Origin: Limisphaerales bacterium
Lineage (GTDB): Bacteria; Verrucomicrobiota; Verrucomicrobiia; Limisphaerales; UBA11358
Assembly (NCBI GenBank): GCA_027451565.1
Contig: DAIDJC010000006.1
Coordinates: 1-31,144, forward strand
Length of the DNA: 31,144 nt
Direction: 5' to 3'
This document shows, one piece after another, positions 6,985 to 16,160 of the stretch (the first letter of the stretch is position 1; each line of letters begins with the position of its first letter). The position numbers were made by a program, and so were the translations under genes. Below the pieces are notes generated by a model. It worked only from the letters and a program-made list of their open reading frames with translations. It was not told where the DNA came from and made no database searches.

Positions 6985-8028
6985 ATGAGACATTATTTTA
7001 AATTTTGCGGTTTCGCCATTGCCTGCCTTTTGGGCGCTGCCTTGTTTTGCGGTTGTGGGCGACCACAGGCGCAGGCTTCAGGGAATGGGCCGGAGATGCC
7101 TCCTGCTTCAGTCCGTGTGCAGAGGATTCTGCTGCAGACCCAGACTGCCACCGAAGATGTCATGGCCGCAGTACGGCCCCGTTCAAGCGCCACCTTGGAG
7201 TCCAAGATTCCCGGGTTCGTATTGCAAATGAATGTTGTCACCGGACAAACCGTCACCAATGGCGAATGTCTGGCCATGCTTGATTCAAAGGAGATCGAAT
7301 CCCGTTTGGATCAATCGCGGGCTGGGTTTCAGCAGGCTCGGCAGGATTGGAAAAGGATATCAGGTCTTTATAGCCAGGAGGCGGCAACCCGGGCTGATTA
7401 TGATGCCGCAAAGGCGCGGTATGAAATGGCGCAGGCGTCCCTGGCAGAATCGCAGGCGATGTTGGGTTATTGCCGGGTCTTGGCGCCATTTGATGGTGTC
7501 ATCACCCGCAAGTTGGCGGATGTGGGAGATTTGGCACTGCCTGGAAAGCCGTTGTTGCAAATGGAAAGCCTTAATGACCTGCGTTTGGAGGCGGATGTGC
7601 CGGAGTCCCTCATCGGCAATATTGCAATTGGCGATGAATTATCAGCATCCATTCCATCTGTCACCAACGATATTCCGGCTGCTGTGGCCGAAATATCGCC
7701 TGCAGCAGACGTTTCCACGCGGACATTTCTGATCAAGCTTGATTTCACCCCCGTCAAGGGAATCCGATCCGGCCAGTTTGCGCGGGTCTCCATCCCCCTA
7801 GGGAAGATTCGGGGACTGTTTGCACCTGAGAGCGCCTTGGTTGAGCGCGGACAGATGGATATGATGTTCGTGGTGGAAAACAGCCGGGCCGTCCTGAGGC
7901 TGGTCAAAGCCGGGCCGGTTCGGCACGGACTTGTGGAGGTTCTCTCCGGCTTGAACACGGGTGATACCATCGTGACCCTGGGTGGGGATTCGCTTGAAGA
8001 CGGGCAACCCTTAATGATCCAGCCGTGA
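6985..8028 (+). CDS. RND efflux periplasmic adaptor (membrane fusion protein)
   Basis: A 347-residue adaptor. The N-terminus is a hydrophobic signal ending FCGCG, an imperfect lipobox with C24 as likely lipidated residue, so it is probably a lipoprotein on the inner membrane. Then come the half lipoyl motif ATLESKIPGFVLQMNVVTGQ, a short coiled-coil hairpin (about 105-155), the second lipoyl half YCRVLAPFDGVITRKLADVG, a beta-barrel and a membrane-proximal domain (SALVERGQMDMMFVV). It joins the TolC-like channel to the permease. Its stop overlaps the permease start (GTGA). Confidence 0.9.
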   Translation: MRHYFKFCGFAIACLLGAALFCGCGRPQAQASGNGPEMPPASVRVQRILLQTQTATEDVMAAVRPRSSATLESKIPGFVLQMNVVTGQTVTNGECLAMLDSKEIESRLDQSRAGFQQARQDWKRISGLYSQEAATRADYDAAKARYEMAQASLAESQAMLGYCRVLAPFDGVITRKLADVGDLALPGKPLLQMESLNDLRLEADVPESLIGNIAIGDELSASIPSVTNDIPAAVAEISPAADVSTRTFLIKLDFTPVKGIRSGQFARVSIPLGKIRGLFAPESALVERGQMDMMFVVENSRAVLRLVKAGPVRHGLVEVLSGLNTGDTIVTLGGDSLEDGQPLMIQP

Positions 8029-11000
8029 ATCGCGATGCCAATCCTCCGCCTATGACCGGCCTTGGCGTGGCCGGCCGCGTGGCGCAGTTTTTTATTCATT
8101 CCAAGCTGACCTTGCTGGTTTTGGCGGCTTCATTTCTGCTTGGGCTTATGGCCGTCCTCATGCTGCCGCGGGAGGAGGAACCCCAGATCAAGGTGCCCAT
8201 GATGGATGTGGAGGTGTTGATGTCTGGGGCGCGGGCTGGAGAGGTGGAGGAGCGGGTCACCCGGCCTCTGGAAAAGCTGCTTTGGGAAATTCCCGGGGTC
8301 GAATATGTGTATTCCACCTCCAGCGAAGGCCGATCACTCATCATTGTTCGCTTCAAGGTGGGCGAGGAAGCAGACCGCTGCCTGGTGCTGTTGAATCAGA
8401 AACTGGCGGAAAACCGGGGTGCCATTCCCCCGGGAGCCACGGATCCAGTGGTCAAGTCCCGGTCCATTGATGATGTTCCCATTCTCTGTCTTACCTTTCA
8501 CAGTTCCCATTACGATCATCTTACCCTCAGGCGATTGGCCGCCCAGGTGAATGATGCCGTGAAACAGGTGCCGTTGGTGGCGGAAACCACCCTCATCGGA
8601 GGAGAGAGCAGGAAGATTCGCGTGCTGCCGGATCCGGTGCGACTGGCCGCCCACAACCTTGCCTTGGGGGACTTGGCGCCTGCCTTACAGCAGGCAGACA
8701 GGCAATACTCAGCGGGGAGCCTGACAATGAACAACCAGGACTTGGTTTTGGACACTGGCGGATTTCTCGAATCAGCCAGCGATGTGGAAAACGTCGTGGT
8801 GGGCGTTTATCAGGGCAAACCTGTCCATGTGCGGGATGTGGCAAGGGTTGTGGATGGATCTGGTGAACCAGACCAGTATGTTTTTTTTGAAACAGGGGCA
8901 ACGCGGGGTATGGGCGCTTCCGAGCCTGCGGTCACCCTGACGGTCGCCAAAAGACCCGGCGCCAATGCCATTTATGTGGCAGGACAGGTGCTCAAAAAGG
9001 TGGATACTTTGAAGGGGTGGATGATTCCCCGCGACGTGCAAGTGACGGTCACACGCAATTACGGGCTGACCGCCCAGGAAAAATCCAACGAATTGCTGTG
9101 GCACATGCTGATTGCGGTGGTCAGTGTTTCCGCGCTGATTGGCTTTGCGCTAGGCTGGAGGGAATCCCTGATTGTGGCTTTGGCCATCCCGGCCACACTT
9201 TCATTGACATTGCTGGTGTTTTACCTGCATGGATACACGTTGAACCGGATCACCTTGTTCGCTCTGATTTTTTCCATCGGCATCCTGGTGGATGATGCCA
9301 TCGTGGTGGTGGAAAATATTGTGCGTCATTTTCACAAGCCCGAAAATGCGGGGCGGGATCGGGCAAGAATTGCGGTGGAAGCGGTCGCCGAGGTGGGGAA
9401 TCCAACCATTCTGGCCACACTCGCGGTCATGGCTGCAGTGTTGCCCATGGCTTGGGTAGGAGGGTTGATGGGGCCTTACATGCGACCCATACCCATTGGA
9501 TCAAGTGCGGCCATGTTTTTTTCCCTGGCAATTTCATTCATTGTCACCCCATGGGCGGCCATTCGCATCCTGGAATGGAAATCCAAGCAACGACAGTCTG
9601 CGCGGTCTCATACCTCCGGCGCCCAGCAGGAATCCGAAGTCAGCATGCCAGGACGATTTTATGAGGCTTTCATGCGTTTCCTGCTTAAACACGACGCATT
9701 CCGCATTGCTTTGCTTGGAACGGTTGTCTTGTTGTTGCTCGGTTCAATGGCCATGGTTTATCTGGGTTGGGTGAAGGTTAAAATGCTGCCATTCGATAAC
9801 AAGAGTGAGTTTCAAGTCATTCTTAACATGCCGGCGGGGTCTTCGCTGGAAAAAACCGCGCAATGCGCTGGTGCGATGGCTGGTGTCATTCGAAAAGAAA
9901 CCGAAGTGGACAATGAGGAGGTCTATGTGGGCATCGCATCCCCATTTAATTTCAATGGGCTGGTGCGGCATTATTTCATGAGATCGGGGGCGGATGTTGC
10001 GGATATCCAGGTCAATCTCCTGCCCAAGGAAATGCGCAAGGCTCAGAGCCATGAAATTGCCAAGCGCGTACGGCCCAAGTTGGCGGCCATAGCTCAATCG
10101 TTTGGCGCCCATGTGGCAGTGGCGGAAGTTCCGCCGGGTCCGCCGGTTTTGCAGACCCTCGTGGCCGAGATTTACGGGCCGACGCAGTCCAATCGTCTTG
10201 CCCTGGCGCGGCAGGTGCTGGACCTGTTCCAGCATACCCCGGGTGTGGTGGATGCGGATTGGTATGTGGAGGCGGATCAGCCTCGTGTGGATTATGTGAT
10301 GGACAAGGAAAAAGCAGCTTTGAACGGAATCAGCGCCTCGGACATCTCAGAAACGCTGCGCATGGCCAATCATGGAGAGACGGTGGATTTACTCCATGCC
10401 CCCAATGAACTGGAAAGCGTTCCGATTGAGGTGCGATTGCCCTTGGCGGAGCGGTTCAGCACGGATTCCTTGCTGGCATTGCGGGTTCGTGGTGCCCGGG
10501 GTGGTGTTTCCTCCGCCCCACTTGTGCCATTGCGTGAATTGGTCAGCCCTGTCTGTTCCACGAATGATAAAAGCATTTACCATAAAAACCTGATGCCCGT
10601 GATTTATGTGATTGGCGATGTGGCAGGTGTGGTGGAGAGCCCGGCTTATGCGATTTTCAAAATGAACCACGCCCTGGCCGGTTTCGACGCCCGCCAATTT
10701 GGAGGCTCCATTTCCCATTTAAAAATATACAATGCCCGCCAGCCATTCACCGAAATGCAGCCTGCCTTGAAATGGGATGGAGAATGGCAGATCACCCTGG
10801 AGGTTTTCAGGGACCTTGGGCTGGCCTTTGCGGTAGTCTTGGTCCTGATTTACATTCTTATGGTCGGGTGGTTTCGTTCCTTTCTCAGCCCGGTGATCGT
10901 AATGATGGTGATTCCATTTTCCCTGATCGGGGTGCTTCCGGCTCATGCCATGTTCCATGCCTTTTTCACGGCCACTTCCATGATTGGCTTCATGGCTGGC

Positions 11001-11303
11001 GCCGGAATCGTTGTGAGAAATTCGATTATTCTCGTGGATTTTATCGAAATGCGGTTAGCCGAGGGTCATCCCCTGGCCGAAGCGGTGATTGAAGCGGGCC
11101 GGGTGCGTTTTAGACCGATCATGCTTACCGCGCTGGCCGTGGTAGCCGGAGGGTTAATCGTCCTGTCCGATCCCATTTTCCAAGGCCTTGCCATTGCCTT
11201 GATGGCTGGGAGCCTGGTATCCATGGTGACAGCGCCCATTCTAATACCCCTACTATACCACATGGCCCATTCCAGACTGCGAAAAAGTGAGATCAAGCAT
11301 TGA
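8025..11303 (+). CDS. RND efflux permease
   Basis: A 1092-residue inner-membrane proton-driven pump with the RND plan: TM1 near 25-45, a first periplasmic domain, TM2-6, a cytoplasmic helix, TM7, a second periplasmic domain, TM8-12. The paired TM4 aspartates of the proton relay are D423-D424 (GILVDDAIVVVENIV). The TM10 lysine of AcrB is replaced by arginine, R998, in VVRNSIILVDF. Early motif LPREEEPQIKVPM fits a multidrug-type clade more than CusA/CzcA metal pumps; no methionine-rich site was seen. The start GTG 8025 overlaps the adaptor stop; ATG 8052 is an alternative. Cargo is unknown; the rhodanese/TauE/DUF2892 context hints at sulfur compounds. Confidence 0.9.
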   Translation: MNRDANPPPMTGLGVAGRVAQFFIHSKLTLLVLAASFLLGLMAVLMLPREEEPQIKVPMMDVEVLMSGARAGEVEERVTRPLEKLLWEIPGVEYVYSTSSEGRSLIIVRFKVGEEADRCLVLLNQKLAENRGAIPPGATDPVVKSRSIDDVPILCLTFHSSHYDHLTLRRLAAQVNDAVKQVPLVAETTLIGGESRKIRVLPDPVRLAAHNLALGDLAPALQQADRQYSAGSLTMNNQDLVLDTGGFLESASDVENVVVGVYQGKPVHVRDVARVVDGSGEPDQYVFFETGATRGMGASEPAVTLTVAKRPGANAIYVAGQVLKKVDTLKGWMIPRDVQVTVTRNYGLTAQEKSNELLWHMLIAVVSVSALIGFALGWRESLIVALAIPATLSLTLLVFYLHGYTLNRITLFALIFSIGILVDDAIVVVENIVRHFHKPENAGRDRARIAVEAVAEVGNPTILATLAVMAAVLPMAWVGGLMGPYMRPIPIGSSAAMFFSLAISFIVTPWAAIRILEWKSKQRQSARSHTSGAQQESEVSMPGRFYEAFMRFLLKHDAFRIALLGTVVLLLLGSMAMVYLGWVKVKMLPFDNKSEFQVILNMPAGSSLEKTAQCAGAMAGVIRKETEVDNEEVYVGIASPFNFNGLVRHYFMRSGADVADIQVNLLPKEMRKAQSHEIAKRVRPKLAAIAQSFGAHVAVAEVPPGPPVLQTLVAEIYGPTQSNRLALARQVLDLFQHTPGVVDADWYVEADQPRVDYVMDKEKAALNGISASDISETLRMANHGETVDLLHAPNELESVPIEVRLPLAERFSTDSLLALRVRGARGGVSSAPLVPLRELVSPVCSTNDKSIYHKNLMPVIYVIGDVAGVVESPAYAIFKMNHALAGFDARQFGGSISHLKIYNARQPFTEMQPALKWDGEWQITLEVFRDLGLAFAVVLVLIYILMVGWFRSFLSPVIVMMVIPFSLIGVLPAHAMFHAFFTATSMIGFMAGAGIVVRNSIILVDFIEMRLAEGHPLAEAVIEAGRVRFRPIMLTALAVVAGGLIVLSDPIFQGLAIALMAGSLVSMVTAPILIPLLYHMAHSRLRKSEIKH

Positions 11304-11908
11304 GCCCATGAATCCAGATTCCCAGAATAAATGGGATGAAAAATCGTTTTAGAGAGTTTCTGCTGGTGGCAACGCAACAGGAAAATCAATAAACAAGAGC
11401 CAGGCACGAACTGACAGAGCCATCAACGGCAGGAAAAGAAAAAGCGTGTTTCAACACGCCAAGACGGGGGGAAGGCTGGCTGGCACATCCCTGAAATTCA
11501 AAGGGCGCGGCGTGACCGGGAAATCTGGCGGAGTCACCTTGGCAGCCCGGTATACCCACACAAATCCCCTGGATCCATCCGCACCACGAAAATCAAGACG
11601 GGCTGTGCGAAGATGAGAGCACGGAAACAGGACACGGGTGCATTCGAATGAGACACTACGGTTCGGCCTGGCTTGCAAAGCGATCATGAATCCTATCGAA
11701 GCAGGTGTTTTGCCAGATCGGAAAAACACACTGCAAGCCGGCATGGGAATTGGAACGGGAATGAGAGGGGGGCGGGTTTTGCGGGCTGGAAAAACCAGCC
11801 GTTATTCACACGCCTGCAGAGCAGCCGGGTGAAATTGACGGAAGTTTGCCAGGCCGGAGCGGCTTGGAAATTTCAAAAAGCCCTTCCTCGGGCGGCATCC
11901 AAAGAATT
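11304..11908. other. 605-base stretch without a convincing gene
   Basis: This separates the RND permease from the convergent acetyltransferase gene. Contents: a weak hairpin TCCCA/TGGGA just after the permease (11318-11334), a good minus-strand terminator (11434-11459), and a 6-bp hairpin GGCTGG-AAAAA-CCAGCC (11784-11800). Open frames here have no ribosome binding site and no family motif. Confidence 0.6.
11434..11459 (-). terminator. Rho-independent terminator, minus strand
   Basis: Read on the minus strand, GCGTGTT-GA-AACACGC is followed at once by TTTTTCTTTT. It probably ends leftward transcription from the acetyltransferase gene, whose stop lies 450 bases away, and protects the RND block from antisense reading. 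Confidence 0.6.
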
Positions 11909-12493
11909 TCAGTCGCCGACCCCGGCGTATTCATCGTCAACTTTCAGGCTCATGCCCAACAGCACGTAATCGTGAGTGACAGCCTGCATGTCGAGCACAT
12001 AATCAGAAAGGTCCGCCAATTTTTGAAAGCCCAGTCTGGAGAGGACATTCAATGCGATTTTTCTTTCTCCGTTCAATTCCGCCTCCAGGCGGTGCAGGCC
12101 GCATTGCCTGGAAATATCCAGCAACTCGGTGAGGAGGATTTTGGATACGTCCCGGCCGCGATAGTCCGGATGCGTGAGAAGAGTGATGAGTCCGATATGG
12201 CGTTTCCATCCACCAAGCCGCTGGTGCAGTGTGGCTTCTCCGATGATTTTTCCGCCTTGCAGCATGAGCAAGGGTAAATTTTGATCGAAATCCTGGTTCC
12301 GGCACCAATTTTGCACGAGGGAACGGTCTGCAATTGAATTTTTGATGAACAACCTTTCCACCTCGGGCACTGCCATGAGAAATTTGTGAAGGCGTTTGTC
12401 ATCGCGCCTTTGAATCGGGCGGACCAGCACCGAGGAACCATCCTTGAGGCGCGAGGTCATGGGATATTTTTCAAGTGTGTGGTCAAGCAGCAT
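11909..12493 (-). CDS. GNAT-family N-acetyltransferase
   Basis: A 194-residue GNAT-fold protein. It shows an N-terminal strand/helix (VLVRPIQRRDDKRLHKFL), the beta-4 segment HIGLITLLTHPDYRGRDVSK with the acetyl-CoA pyrophosphate loop (motif A, R-G-R-D-V-S replacing the usual Q/R-x-x-G-x-G/A), and motif B NVLSRLGFQKLADLSDYVLD. The substrate cannot be told; GNATs of this type act on protein lysines or N-termini, or on small amines. A good ribosome site (AAAGGA) precedes ATG 12493. It is divergent from hupE across a 137-base gap that should hold both promoters. C-terminal residues beyond about 170 are not conserved family sequence. Confidence 0.82.
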   Translation of the reverse strand: MLLDHTLEKYPMTSRLKDGSSVLVRPIQRRDDKRLHKFLMAVPEVERLFIKNSIADRSLVQNWCRNQDFDQNLPLLMLQGGKIIGEATLHQRLGGWKRHIGLITLLTHPDYRGRDVSKILLTELLDISRQCGLHRLEAELNGERKIALNVLSRLGFQKLADLSDYVLDMQAVTHDYVLLGMSLKVDDEYAGVGD

Positions 12494-12630
12494 AGGAATC
12501 CTTTCTCTTATGTTACCAATCTAACACTGAAAGTGAAATCACCAAGGCGAATTCGATGAATCGCAAAATAGGAAAAGCTAATGGCAAGGAACGCGGGGAC
12601 CGGATGGGCGGGGCAGGCTAAGTTGGGCCC

Positions 12631-13239
12631 ATGAAATGTTCCTCATTATTTCGGACAGGTTTTCTCACGGCTGGATTTTTCATGCTGGCATGCACGCCCC
12701 TGTCTGTCATGGCGCATCCCGCCCTGCCCGGGCATACGCATGGCTTCGTCAACGGTTTTTTGCATCCTCTGAGCGGATGGGATCATTTGCTGGCCATGGT
12801 TGCCGTTGGAATCTGGGGGGTTCAATGCGGAGGCAGGGCCAGGTGGATGCTGCCGCTGGCATTTCTTGCAACAATGGCTGCGGGGGGAATCCTGGGCATG
12901 ACCTGGCGCGTGCAAGTGCCGATGCTGGATCAGGGAATAGCGGCCACGGTATTGGTCTTGGGATTGATGCTGGCGGGATCGGTCCGGGTTTCAGTTCTGA
13001 CCGGGTGCTGGATGGTTGCTTTTTTCGCACTTTTTCACGGGTATGCCCACGGAGTGGAGATGCCGGCAACGGCGGCAGGATGGGCCTATGGACTTGGATT
13101 CGTGGTGGCGACAGCAGGTTTGAATTATGCGGGCATTTTGGCGGGGCAGGCCATGCAACGTTTTGAAACGCGGATTCCAATCCGGATCGCCGGCGCGTTG
13201 ATTGCAATCGCCGGAGCATTCATCCTGGCACGCGCTTGA
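12631..13239 (+). CDS. hupE: HupE/UreJ-family nickel permease
   Basis: A 202-residue inner-membrane protein: signal-like first helix (about 8-28, ending VMAHP), then about six helices. Family signatures are HPLSGWDHLLAM (about 46-57) and FHGYAHGVEMP (about 134-144), whose histidines and acidic residues handle Ni2+. Members import nickel for [NiFe] hydrogenase or urease; here it stands 15 bases upstream of hoxE, so hydrogenase supply is the clear role. It opens the 11-kb same-strand hox/hyp block. AT-rich DNA at 12494-12570 is the likely promoter region, with no clean consensus. Confidence 0.93.
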   Translation: MKCSSLFRTGFLTAGFFMLACTPLSVMAHPALPGHTHGFVNGFLHPLSGWDHLLAMVAVGIWGVQCGGRARWMLPLAFLATMAAGGILGMTWRVQVPMLDQGIAATVLVLGLMLAGSVRVSVLTGCWMVAFFALFHGYAHGVEMPATAAGWAYGLGFVVATAGLNYAGILAGQAMQRFETRIPIRIAGALIAIAGAFILARA

Positions 13240-13254
13240 GACAGGAACGACAAC

Positions 13255-13779
13255 ATGAAAATTGCCACCATGCGGAACGAGGCGGAGGGGAGGCGTGTCA
13301 TGCAGCACGCGAGCGGCGACAAGCGCTTCAAGATCCTTGAAGTGTTCATGAAGAAATACCAGTTCCGCCAGGATTCCTTGATTGAGATATTGCACAAGGC
13401 GCAGGAGTTATTCGGCTATCTGGATGACGACCTGCTGTTGTTTGTCTCGTATAAGTTGAAACTGCCGCCCAGCCGGGTCTATGGGGTGGCCACTTTTTAT
13501 CATTTTTTCACACTCAAACCGCAGGGAAAGCACACCTGTGTGGTCTGCCTGGGCACGGCATGCTACGTGAAGGGAGCAGACAAGGTGATGTCAGCGATTG
13601 AGGCTGAATTAAAAATCAAGGCCGGGGAAACCACACCGGACAAGAATATTTCACTGCTGACTGCAAGATGCATAGGCGCCTGCGGCATAGCGCCCGCTGT
13701 GGTCTATGATGGCACGGTCAGTCCGCGGGCCACCCCGGAAGGGGTGCTCAAGACAATCAAACAATGGACTGAATCATGA
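13255..13779 (+). CDS. hoxE: Bidirectional [NiFe] hydrogenase diaphorase subunit HoxE
   Basis: A 174-residue NuoE-like subunit with a helical N-terminal part and a thioredoxin-like [2Fe-2S] domain. The cluster ligands are the CLGTAC pair (C-x4-C) and CIGAC (C-x3-C) near residue 141. HoxE belongs to the NAD(P)-linked hydrogenase diaphorase and passes electrons to or from HoxF, HoxU or external carriers. ATG 13255 is preceded by AGGAA at 13242-13246. It overlaps hoxF by ATGA, indicating coupled translation. Confidence 0.93.
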   Translation: MKIATMRNEAEGRRVMQHASGDKRFKILEVFMKKYQFRQDSLIEILHKAQELFGYLDDDLLLFVSYKLKLPPSRVYGVATFYHFFTLKPQGKHTCVVCLGTACYVKGADKVMSAIEAELKIKAGETTPDKNISLLTARCIGACGIAPAVVYDGTVSPRATPEGVLKTIKQWTES

Positions 13780-15425
13780 TTCTTGGAGAACTCAATCAAT
13801 TGCGGGACCGGGAAATCCAGTCCAGAAAGAAAATAACGCTGCGGTGTTGCATGGCGGCGGGCTGTGTTTCCTCAAACTCAAAAGGGGTCTTTGAAGCGCT
13901 TCAGAAGGCCGTGGCCGAGTCCGGCCTCGGGAATGAGGTGGAGGTGCGCGGCGTGGGATGCATGCGTTTGTGTTGCGAAGGCCCGCTGGTTTCGGTGAAT
14001 CAGGATGGGGCAGAGGACAGCCTCCATGTTCGCGTCACCTCTGAAAATGCGGCTTCCATCCTTGCTTATCTCAAGGGCGGCAAAGCGCGCACAACGCGTG
14101 TGGATGCCGGGATGCCGTTTTTTAAAAAACAGATGTCCATCGTGCTTTCAAACAGTGGAATCATTGATCCGGAACGAATCGAGAGTTACATTGCCGTGGG
14201 AGGTTACAGCGCGCTGCATGAGGCGCTTCATGAAATGACGCCGGCGGAAGTGGTTTCGATGATGGTTCAAAGCGGGTTGCGGGGCCGCGGCGGGGCAGGG
14301 TTCCCGACCGGCTTGAAGTGGGATACGGTGGCCAAATCGCCGGGAGTTGCGAAATATGTGATTTGCAACGCGGATGAGGGGGATCCAGGCGCCTTCATGG
14401 ACCGGAGCGTGCTGGAAAGTGATCCGCACCGGGTGCTGGAGGGCATGTCCATTGCCGCCTATGCCGTCGGGGCAAGCCAGGGTTTTATTTATGTGCGCGC
14501 CGAATACCCGCTGGCCATAGCGAGACTCCAGCAGGCGATCAAGCAGAGCAAGCAATTCGGATTGCTGGGGGCAGGCATTTTTGATTCACAGTTCTGTTTC
14601 AACATAGACATCCGGATCGGGGCGGGTGCTTTTGTCTGCGGCGAGGAGACGGCATTGATGGCTTCAGTGGAGGGCAAACGCGGCACACCCCGTCCGCGAC
14701 CGCCCTTTCCTGCGGAAAGCGGTTTGTGGGGTTATCCCACCCTGATCAACAACGTGGAGACATTTGCCAACGTGGCGCCCATCTGCCGGCATGGAGCGGC
14801 CTGGTTTGCCTCGATTGGCACAGCCAGGAGCAAAGGCACAAAAGTATTTGCCCTGGCGGGCAAAATCAAAAACACGGGGCTGATAGAGGTTCCCATGGGC
14901 ACAACGCTGCGCACCATTGTGGAGGACATGGGCGGCGGCGCGCCCGAAGGGGGACGCATCAAGGCGGTTCAAACCGGTGGTCCATCCGGCGGGTGCATTC
15001 CCGTGGAACACCTGGACACCCCTGTGGATTATGATTCCCTGTCGCAATTGGGATCCATCATGGGTTCGGGCGGGATGATTGTGATGGATGACGGCACGAG
15101 CATGGTTGAAATTGCCCGGTACTTCATGGAGTTTTGCATGGATGAATCCTGCGGCAAATGCATTCCATGCCGTGCTGGAACCGTTCAAATGCACCGGCTT
15201 TTGGACAGGATTGCCCGAGGCCAGGCAACAGCGGCGCATCTTGCCAGGCTGGAGGAATTATGCGAGATGGTCAAGAGCACCAGCCTGTGTGGATTGGGGC
15301 AGACCGCGCCCAATCCCACCTTGAGCACCCTGAGGTTTTTTCGCGGTGAATATGAAGCGCTGCTTCAGCCGGAAATGCCCGGCAATGAGGAGTGTCTGGC
15401 CGGCGTGAGCGGCCAGGTGTCTTGA
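13776..15425 (+). CDS. hoxF: NAD-binding diaphorase subunit HoxF
   Basis: A 549-residue NuoF-like flavoprotein. The N-terminal thioredoxin-like domain has the ligand pattern C25-x4-C30 and C62-x3-C66 for a [2Fe-2S] cluster. The core has the NADH-binding GRGGAGFPTGLKW, the FMN site NADEGDPGAFMDRSVLE and GAGAFVCGEETALM. A [4Fe-4S] cluster is bound by C459-x2-C462-x2-C465 and C505. It catalyses NAD+/NADH electron exchange for the hydrogenase. The extra N-terminal domain distinguishes HoxF from NuoF of complex I. All expected ligands are present. Confidence 0.96.
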   Translation: MILGELNQLRDREIQSRKKITLRCCMAAGCVSSNSKGVFEALQKAVAESGLGNEVEVRGVGCMRLCCEGPLVSVNQDGAEDSLHVRVTSENAASILAYLKGGKARTTRVDAGMPFFKKQMSIVLSNSGIIDPERIESYIAVGGYSALHEALHEMTPAEVVSMMVQSGLRGRGGAGFPTGLKWDTVAKSPGVAKYVICNADEGDPGAFMDRSVLESDPHRVLEGMSIAAYAVGASQGFIYVRAEYPLAIARLQQAIKQSKQFGLLGAGIFDSQFCFNIDIRIGAGAFVCGEETALMASVEGKRGTPRPRPPFPAESGLWGYPTLINNVETFANVAPICRHGAAWFASIGTARSKGTKVFALAGKIKNTGLIEVPMGTTLRTIVEDMGGGAPEGGRIKAVQTGGPSGGCIPVEHLDTPVDYDSLSQLGSIMGSGGMIVMDDGTSMVEIARYFMEFCMDESCGKCIPCRAGTVQMHRLLDRIARGQATAAHLARLEELCEMVKSTSLCGLGQTAPNPTLSTLRFFRGEYEALLQPEMPGNEECLAGVSGQVS

Positions 15426-15437
15426 CAAGGATCATTT

Positions 15438-16160
15438 ATGGCTGCAAAAACACTGACCATCAATGGGCGTCAAATCAGCGCCGCCGAAGGTTCCACGGTC
15501 CTGAAAGCTGCGGAAGAGGCTGGCGTGGAGATTCCGAGCTTGTGCCACCTGGACGGGGTTTATGATGTGGGCGCGTGTCGTTTGTGCCTGGTTGAAGTGA
15601 AGGGAGCATCGCGGTTGCTGCCAGCCTGCACCACGGTCATCAGCGAAGGCATGGAGGTGCAGACCGGAACGGAACGCCTGATCAAATACCGCCGCATGAC
15701 ACTCGAGTTGTTGTTTGCGGAGCGCAACCATGTCTGTTCGGTGTGTGTGGCCGATGGACATTGTGAATTGCAGACCCTGGCCTATTCACTGGGAATGGAT
15801 CATGTGCGGTTTGATTACCTCTTTCCCAAATGGGATGTGGACAATACGCATTCGCTATTTGGGATGGATCACAACCGATGCATTCTTTGCACCCGTTGTG
15901 TTCGGGTTTGCTGGCATATCGAGGGCGCCGGCACCAAGAACGTTTCCGGACGCGGGGGGCAATCCAAAATCATCACGGACCTCAACGCCGCCTGGGGGAA
16001 GTCGGATTCCTGCACAAGCTGCGGCAAATGCGTGCAATCCTGTCCAACCGGAGCCCTGTTTTACAAGGGGTCAACGGTCGGTGAAATGGTCAGGGATCGT
16101 TCCAAGCTTGAATTCATTGTCAATGCAAGGGAGAAAAAATTATGGGTTTACCAAGATTAG
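15438..16160 (+). CDS. hoxU: Iron-sulfur relay subunit HoxU
   Basis: A 240-residue homologue of the NuoG N-terminus. Residues 1-75 are a plant-type [2Fe-2S] ferredoxin domain with C36, C47, C50 and C64. Next is the His-Cys3 [4Fe-4S] site NHVCSVCVADGHCELQ (H98, C100, C103, C109). Two C-x2-C-x2-C-x3-C motifs follow (RCILCTRCVRVC and SCTSCGKCVQSC) for two more [4Fe-4S] clusters. It carries electrons from HoxF to HoxY. Length equals that of cyanobacterial and Ralstonia HoxU. Its end overlaps hoxY by 19 bases. Confidence 0.96.
   Translation: MAAKTLTINGRQISAAEGSTVLKAAEEAGVEIPSLCHLDGVYDVGACRLCLVEVKGASRLLPACTTVISEGMEVQTGTERLIKYRRMTLELLFAERNHVCSVCVADGHCELQTLAYSLGMDHVRFDYLFPKWDVDNTHSLFGMDHNRCILCTRCVRVCWHIEGAGTKNVSGRGGQSKIITDLNAAWGKSDSCTSCGKCVQSCPTGALFYKGSTVGEMVRDRSKLEFIVNAREKKLWVYQD

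Noticed and set aside
11451..11744. Minus-strand 97-residue open frame
   Set aside because: No ribosome binding site, no family motif, low-complexity composition, and its stop lies within the terminator stem.
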